Shown here one piece after another: positions 7,110 through 10,850 of a DNA stretch of 10,850 nucleotides. The notes under the pieces were generated by a model, which saw nothing but the letters and a program-made list of their open reading frames with translations, searched no databases and was not told where the DNA came from. The stretch covers positions 1 to 10,850 of the forward strand of contig JAWXBI010000192.1 in NCBI GenBank assembly GCA_034439915.1, written 5' to 3'. Source of the stretch: JADJLQ01 sp034439915. Lineage in GTDB: Bacteria > Bacteroidota > Bacteroidia > Chitinophagales > Saprospiraceae. Numbering within the stretch: the first letter of the stretch is position 1; each line of letters opens with the position of its first letter. The position numbers were made by a program, and so were the translations under genes.

Positions 7110-7232
7110 GAGCACCTGGGGCGCACGACAAATTGCACATATTGCCAAAGCCCGACCGAATAATCCCGATGTAGCTCGGGACAGTCGCACGAACCTAACC
7201 TTAGTGCAATCTGTCGTGCGCCCGAGCACCTG
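7110..7232. mobile_element. MITE-like 105-bp element with 20-bp TIRs and 9-bp target duplication
   Basis: The left terminal repeat GGGCGCACGACAAATTGCAC (7119-7138) and the right repeat GTGCAATCTGTCGTGCGCCC (7204-7223) are inverted copies matching at 19 of 20 positions. They are flanked on the outside by perfect 9-bp direct repeats GAGCACCTG at 7110-7118 and 7224-7232, as expected of a target-site duplication. The 65-bp interior has no ORF but holds a near-central palindrome, TCCCGA-TGTAGC-TCGGGA (7164-7181), so the whole element can fold as one long stem with an inner hairpin. It is a non-autonomous element. The mobilising transposase family is not determinable from this window, although 8-9-bp duplications with GG-starting ends occur in, for example, IS1 and IS256 relatives. 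Confidence 0.8.
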
Positions 7233-7261
7233 TCATCACAGTAGTTTTGAACGTAATTCAG

Positions 7262-7269
7262 TATCTTTG
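7262..7269 (+). promoter_or_regulatory. candidate -7 box for the glycosyltransferase-phosphatase gene
   Basis: TATCTTTG matches TAnnTTTG, 60 nt before the ATG at 7330. A TTTTG at 7245-7249 lies upstream, but its 12-nt gap is shorter than standard. The leader between box and start ends in a run of A then T (about 7311-7326). The box lies only 30 bp from the inverted-repeat element, which could affect it. Confidence 0.4.
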
Positions 7270-7329
7270 TATCCTACACTGCTGATCTTGCGCCCTAAGT
7301 CCGAATAAATAAAAAAAAATTTTTTAATT

Positions 7330-8703
7330 ATGATTACCGTCATCATACCGGCATTAAATGAGGGCACTACTGTCGCATCGGTTGTACAGTTGGCTATAAA
7401 TTCAACGGGTGTAAACGAAGTGATTGTGGTGGATGACAAATCCATGGACAATACTATTAATGAAGCGCGCCAGGCAGGGGCAACAGTCATCACCAGTACA
7501 AAACTGGGCAAAGGTGCCTCTATGAAAGACGGGGCCCTGGTGGCAAAAAATGAGATTATCGCTTTTCTGGATGCGGATATACCTAGTTATTCCCAGGATA
7601 TCATATCAACACTCACTGAGCCGATAATAAATAATGAAGCTGACTTTGTAAAATCTTATTTTTCCAGGCAAGCCGGCAGGGTCACTGAACTGGTGGCAAA
7701 ACCTTTGCTTTCTATCCTGAATCCGGAATTCCCTACATTTCGTCAACCACTGAGCGGAATGATCGCAGGCAAAAAAAGTCTGTTCACCCAATGCGAATTT
7801 GAAGAAGGATATGGCGTAGATATAGGCATCCTGATGGATATGCATTACCTGGGAGCCCGAATTAAAGAAGTGAACATCGGTAAAATTGAAAACCGGATGC
7901 AGTTATTGGAACAGCTTGGAAAAATGAGCCGGGAAGTGGCTCAAACGATTATGAAAAAGTCAAAAGGGAGGGATATCCAAAACCTGGAAACTTATGAAAA
8001 CATTCAAGTGATCAGAGAACAAATGGAATTTGCGATCAAAGAAGGGTTGATGTCATTAAAAAAAATTGCTGTATTTGACATGGACAACACTCTGTTTCGC
8101 AGCAGTTTTATCCAGACTGCGGCTACAGCTTATGGATTTAAAAATGAATTGGTGGATGTCATTACGAATAATTCTAATCCATTTATCCGGACCAAAATGA
8201 TTGCACGCCTGCTAAAAGGAAAAAGTATCGGTGATCTGCTCGCGCTTACGGACACGATAGAAGTCACTCCGCATGTATCCGAGTTGATCGCTGAGATGAA
8301 AAAAATGGGTTATATCACAGGCATCATCAGCGACTCGTATGATTGTGTAACCAATCATATAAAAAACAAATTCGGTTTTGATTTTACCATAGCCAATGAA
8401 CTTGAATTTTCTAAAAGTGTTGCCACCGGTGAAGTAAAAATCCCTTCCTTATGGTTGTCCGATGACAACAGCCAATGTAAACATGATTATTGCAAATTGA
8501 ATGCCCTGATTAAGATATGTGTCAAGTATGGAGTAGAATTAAAAAACACCCTGGTCATCGGTGACGGGGAAAATGATATTTGTATGATCCGCAAAGCGGG
8601 TATAGGAGTTTCGTTTTGTTCCACTGATCATCTGGTAGATGTCATTGCGGATTATCAGATTAAAGAACCGGATTTCAATTTATTGATTCCACTGCTGAAT
8701 TAA
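7330..8703 (+). CDS. fused glucosyl-3-phosphoglycerate synthase-like glycosyltransferase and HAD phosphatase
   Basis: A 457-aa two-domain cytoplasmic enzyme. Residues 1-210 are a GT-A glycosyltransferase: VIIPALNEG (4-12), VVDDKSMDNT (33-42), the metal-binding LDADIP (80-85), and the stretch FRQPLSGMIAG, GYGVDIGILMD, EVNIGKIENR, LEQLGKMSREV (138-203). That stretch parallels glucosyl-3-phosphoglycerate synthase (GpgS, GT81) in order and wording. Residues about 243-457 are a SerB-like HAD hydrolase: nucleophile motif DMDNT (Asp250, Asp252), Ser334 in ISDSYD, probable Lys389, and GDGEND (411-416). Together they suggest transfer of a sugar to 3-phosphoglycerate and then dephosphorylation, giving glucosylglycerate or a similar solute. 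The sugar donor and product are inferred. Alternatively it could be a dolichol-phosphate-sugar-type transferase with an unrelated phosphatase. The start fits: the conserved strand begins at residue 3. Confidence 0.85.
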   Translation: MITVIIPALNEGTTVASVVQLAINSTGVNEVIVVDDKSMDNTINEARQAGATVITSTKLGKGASMKDGALVAKNEIIAFLDADIPSYSQDIISTLTEPIINNEADFVKSYFSRQAGRVTELVAKPLLSILNPEFPTFRQPLSGMIAGKKSLFTQCEFEEGYGVDIGILMDMHYLGARIKEVNIGKIENRMQLLEQLGKMSREVAQTIMKKSKGRDIQNLETYENIQVIREQMEFAIKEGLMSLKKIAVFDMDNTLFRSSFIQTAATAYGFKNELVDVITNNSNPFIRTKMIARLLKGKSIGDLLALTDTIEVTPHVSELIAEMKKMGYITGIISDSYDCVTNHIKNKFGFDFTIANELEFSKSVATGEVKIPSLWLSDDNSQCKHDYCKLNALIKICVKYGVELKNTLVIGDGENDICMIRKAGIGVSFCSTDHLVDVIADYQIKEPDFNLLIPLLN

Positions 8704-8778
8704 TCCAAAATCGGATACCCCTTAGGCAATGCGAAATATGCATTAACTTTAATTTGTCAAACAAAATATATTTAAATC

Positions 8779-9096
8779 ATGGACAGCAGAATTGTGGTAG
8801 TCGCTTATAAGCCCCTGCCGGGCAAATACGCAGCACTGGAAATGCTTACCTCAACCCATCACGCCCGTTTATTCAGTGAAGGACTGGTGACCAATCGCAC
8901 CCCCATCACTTTTGTAGCAGCTGATTAAACGGTCATCGAAATATTTGAGTGGGTGTCTAAAGAAGCGATCCAGCCCGCACATTCCAATCCCGCTGTGTTA
9001 GCTTTATGGCAGGAATTTTCAGCGGTGTGTGAATATATTCCAGCAGGTCAGGTTAAAGAATTTCAATCCATGTTTTCTGAATTCACCCCTTGCTAA
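8779..9096 (+). pseudogene. antibiotic-biosynthesis-monooxygenase-like small protein, broken by an in-frame stop
   Basis: Reading from ATG 8779 gives MDSRIVVVAYKPLPGKYAAL and on to ITFVAAD at codon 49. Codon 50 is TAA (8926-8928), and the same frame then continues TVIEIFEWVSKEAIQPAHSN, PAVLALWQEFSAVCEYIP and GQVKEFQSMFSEFTPC to a TAA at 9094. Joined, this is a roughly 105-codon ferredoxin-like (dimeric alpha-beta barrel, ABM) protein. The FEW, AH-NPAV-ALW and FSAVC-Y wording is what I recall from small uncharacterised family members. The stop falls where the family usually has a residue such as Gly in a D-G-T turn. All flanking sequence keeps coding character, so inactivation is recent or the base is wrong. 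Function of the intact family is not known to me. Confidence 0.75.
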
Positions 9097-9132
9097 TTGC
9101 TGAACCGTTGAATTGTTGAATTGCTGAATTGC
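9096..9132. repeat. 8-bp tandem repeat ATTGYTGA
   Basis: Four units of 8 bp run in phase (ATTGCTGA, ACCGTTGA, ATTGTTGA, ATTGCTGA) plus a partial ATTGC. They begin at the last base of the pseudogene stop codon. Short AT-rich repeats of this sort are common in the intergenic DNA of this phylum. Confidence 0.8.
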
Positions 9133-9145
9133 AAGGCGAGCTCCT

Positions 9146-9327
9146 CCATCCTTTCATCCTTTCATTCCTTCATTCCTTCATTCATTGTTCATTGTTCATT
9201 GTTCATTCATAATTGTTCATTCATAATTGTTCATTGATAATTGTTCATTGTTCATTTTTCATTGTTCATTGTTCATTGTTCATTGTTCATTCATAATTGT
9301 TCATTGTTCATTGTTCATTGATAATTG
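9146..9327. repeat. TTCATTG-type simple-repeat block
   Basis: The block starts with CTTTCAT and CCTTCATT variants, then becomes an array of 7-bp TTCATTG units broken by TTCATAATTG and TTCATTGATAATTG. It runs right up to the stop codon of the M24 peptidase (9328-9330, minus strand). The last piece, GATAA-TTG-TTATC (9320-9332), is a perfect inverted repeat that includes that stop codon. No gene or clear terminator T-run is present. It fills the 3' intergenic space between two convergent genes. Confidence 0.88.
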
Positions 9328-10653
9328 TTATCGTTGTACTGCATAAATCTTATCCTGCCTTCCATCGATATATCTAAATCGTTCCCCATCAAAATAGCCA
9401 TCCTGCTCGAGCATGATGCGGATAATTTTACCATTCCATTCCGGTATAACCACCGATGCATTCAACTCAATTGAATAAGCCGTGTTCGCATACATAGGAT
9501 AATCGCCGGGGCCAATGGTCTTCCCCTGATTGTCCCACATACCAATAGTGGGCCCTGCCGCATGTCCATGTGAACCGATCGGATGGGTATAGATAGACCC
9601 ATTGATGCCTTCCGCTGTGGCCTGCCGCAGCGCTGAAGCCAGGATCTCATTGCCGGTGCGGCCGGTTTTGAAATTTTCAGTGAGGATATCCTGCAGGCGA
9701 TAAGCCTGTTTAAATGCTTGCTGTAAAAATGCCGGCACCGCCGTTTCTCCGGGTTTGAGCACATAAGCATGCTCCTGCATATCGGTATTCAAACGGAGAT
9801 AGGATATACCAAAATCTACATGCAATAAATCACCTGGCTGGATAATGACCTTATCCGGTCGTTTGGAAAAAGTCCGGAGATGGTCAAACCGGCTGGTATC
9901 CGCCTTCTGGACATCTACAGTCGGGTGAAACCAGGTTTCCAGGCCCAGACTGGTTATTTTCTGACGGTACCACCAGACTACATCATCCGTACTGGTGACA
10001 CCCGGTTGAATGACTTTATCGCTCAGTCCTTCCCTAAGGACCAGATGGGATATCCGGGCAATGTGCTCATATAAATTCACTTCCATCCCGGACCGGGTTT
10101 CCAGCCAGGCAACAGCCAGTTTTTCGGCTGAAACCACTCTCGAACGGAATTCCAGGGGCAAATGATTAATCAATTGATCGTATTCAAAATGGCTCAAACC
10201 ATCGGCATGTGCGTAATTGGCTGAATAATTGATCCCTATCTTTTCGGGATTACGGGTAATCACAGCCTCGACCAGGGCATCCCATTGATTTGGATATACG
10301 TTTAGGTTCCACTCGGCTTTTAGCAAACCTACATCGTATCGGGCAATAGCCAGTTTTTCCAGTTCCTTGCCGGGGCCTTTGTCAAAAAATACAAATACCG
10401 TCCTCCTGCGAGCTGAAATCCACTCCGCTGGTAACATCGTTTTCATCACCGGGTCTTCATGATACTCCCTGGAAATCAGGATCCACATATCAAAACCTTC
10501 GCGGCGCATCAATTCGGGCAACACTTTTTCAAAGCGGTATTTCAATATTTCATTGACCAGATCCGCCCTTTCCCGCTCGGGTAAGATCAATGGCAGATGC
10601 TGGGAATACAAAGTCGTATTAAATACAAAGAGGATGATGAGGATTCGCTTCAT
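9328..10653 (-). CDS. secreted M24-family metallopeptidase (aminopeptidase P-like)
   Basis: A 441-aa exported protein. Residues 1-17 are a signal peptide (MKRILIILFVFNTTLYS). Residues about 20-185 are the creatinase/prolidase N-terminal domain, and about 195-440 are the pita-bread catalytic domain. The dinuclear metal ligands can be assigned as Asp280 (LHVDFG), Asp291 (NTDMQ), His357 (THPIG), Glu395 (YSIELN) and Glu416 (IMLEQDG). The spacing of Asp280/Asp291 (11) and His357/His364 (7) matches E. coli aminopeptidase P. It is therefore likely an active proline-specific exopeptidase or X-Pro dipeptidase of the periplasm or cell surface, probably for peptide scavenging. Substrate preference is not predictable. 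The start is the ATG next to a signal peptide. The gene is bracketed by two simple-repeat arrays. Confidence 0.9.
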   Translation of the reverse strand: MKRILIILFVFNTTLYSQHLPLILPERERADLVNEILKYRFEKVLPELMRREGFDMWILISREYHEDPVMKTMLPAEWISARRRTVFVFFDKGPGKELEKLAIARYDVGLLKAEWNLNVYPNQWDALVEAVITRNPEKIGINYSANYAHADGLSHFEYDQLINHLPLEFRSRVVSAEKLAVAWLETRSGMEVNLYEHIARISHLVLREGLSDKVIQPGVTSTDDVVWWYRQKITSLGLETWFHPTVDVQKADTSRFDHLRTFSKRPDKVIIQPGDLLHVDFGISYLRLNTDMQEHAYVLKPGETAVPAFLQQAFKQAYRLQDILTENFKTGRTGNEILASALRQATAEGINGSIYTHPIGSHGHAAGPTIGMWDNQGKTIGPGDYPMYANTAYSIELNASVVIPEWNGKIIRIMLEQDGYFDGERFRYIDGRQDKIYAVQR

Positions 10654-10667
10654 GGCTTAAAGGTAAG

Positions 10668-10817
10668 GTTAAGGGCGAGGATAAGGTTGAGGTTGAGGTT
10701 GAGGTTGAGGTTGAGGTTGAGGTTGAGGTTGAGGTTGAGGTTGAGGCTGAGGTTGAGGCTGAGGTTGAGGCTGAGGTTGAGGTTGAGGTTAAGACTGAGG
10801 TTAAGATTGACGTTAAG
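10668..10817. repeat. GTTGAG hexamer array, 25 units in phase
   Basis: The array is 150 bp of unbroken 6-bp phasing. It starts GTTAAG, GGCGAG, GATAAG, continues with 17 units (14 GTTGAG and 3 GCTGAG, the latter alternating with GTTGAG between 10746 and 10775), and ends GTTAAG, ACTGAG, GTTAAG, ATTGAC, GTTAAG. Sequence decay is greatest at both ends. It begins 14 bp upstream of the M24 peptidase start codon on the minus strand, so it covers that gene's promoter region. Repeat number is likely variable. Confidence 0.93.
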
Positions 10818-10822
10818 GCCTG

Positions 10823-10848
10823 CCCGAATTCCGGCTACGGAAGGCGGG
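10823..10848. repeat. imperfect hairpin at right edge
   Basis: CCCG-AA-TTCCG-GCTA-CGGAA-GG-CGGG forms a stem of 4 + 5 bp with a small A/G internal loop and a 4-nt loop. It could be a terminator for a gene outside the window or a dispersed palindromic repeat. No T-run is visible before the edge, so the role is undecided. Confidence 0.5.
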
Positions 10849-10850
10849 TA

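Noticed and set aside
7118..7223. Long rho-independent terminator for nhaA
   Set aside because: The stem is far from the nhaA stop and has no T-run, and the flanking perfect 9-bp duplications fit transposition better.
6993..7229. 78-codon minus-strand ORF
   Set aside because: It runs through the inverted-repeat element and shows no domain features.
10668..10817. Coding repeat (Val-Glu or Leu-Arg)
   Set aside because: One phase has regular stops, the others have no start or continuation, and the array sits in the upstream region of the peptidase gene.

Overview
The window looks like chromosomal DNA from a Bacteroidota organism, most likely of the Saprospiria/Chitinophagia side. The evidence is a PorP/SprF-family outer-membrane protein (type IX secretion and gliding families), several TAnnTTTG promoter -7 boxes, which are specific to this phylum, little sign of Shine-Dalgarno sequences, and intergenic simple repeats of kinds common in these genomes. 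Base composition is moderate and fairly even, and most genes are housekeeping or envelope genes.

Layout from the left: a 33-bp tandem repeat array (about 1-190) decays toward the end of kdsB (minus strand, Kdo activation for LPS). A divergent promoter region leads to a secreted LysM + RlpA-like (double-psi barrel) protein. Next come a PLP enzyme of the cystathionine beta-synthase type with C-terminal CBS domains and a PorP/SprF-family protein. A gene-poor gap (4644-5019) holds what looks like an orphan 3' end of RNase P RNA on the minus strand and a degenerate CTATGTG-type repeat. A cytoplasmic patatin-like lipase is followed almost immediately by nhaA, whose first transmembrane helix is cut off from its ATG by a TAA at codon 2. 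The next gap (6966-7329) carries a compact 105-bp MITE-like element with 20-bp terminal inverted repeats and perfect 9-bp direct repeats.

The most interesting gene is 7330-8703, a single polypeptide joining a glucosyl-3-phosphoglycerate-synthase-like GT-A glycosyltransferase to a SerB-like HAD phosphatase. This is the arrangement expected of a one-protein route to a glucosylglycerate-type compatible solute. It lies downstream of a Na+/H+ antiporter gene, so an osmotic or salt-stress role is a reasonable but unproven inference. After it come a small antibiotic-biosynthesis-monooxygenase-like gene broken by one in-frame stop, a dense block of TTCATTG-type simple repeats, and a secreted M24 (aminopeptidase P-like) metallopeptidase on the minus strand. 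The start of that peptidase gene faces a 25-unit GTTGAG hexamer array, and a hairpin follows at the right edge.

Genes 2191-3555, 3582-4643 and 5020-5805 each have a perfect TAnnTTTG box ending 5-7 nt before the start codon, which suggests leaderless or near-leaderless mRNAs. I saw no CRISPR array, tRNA, prophage or transposase gene.
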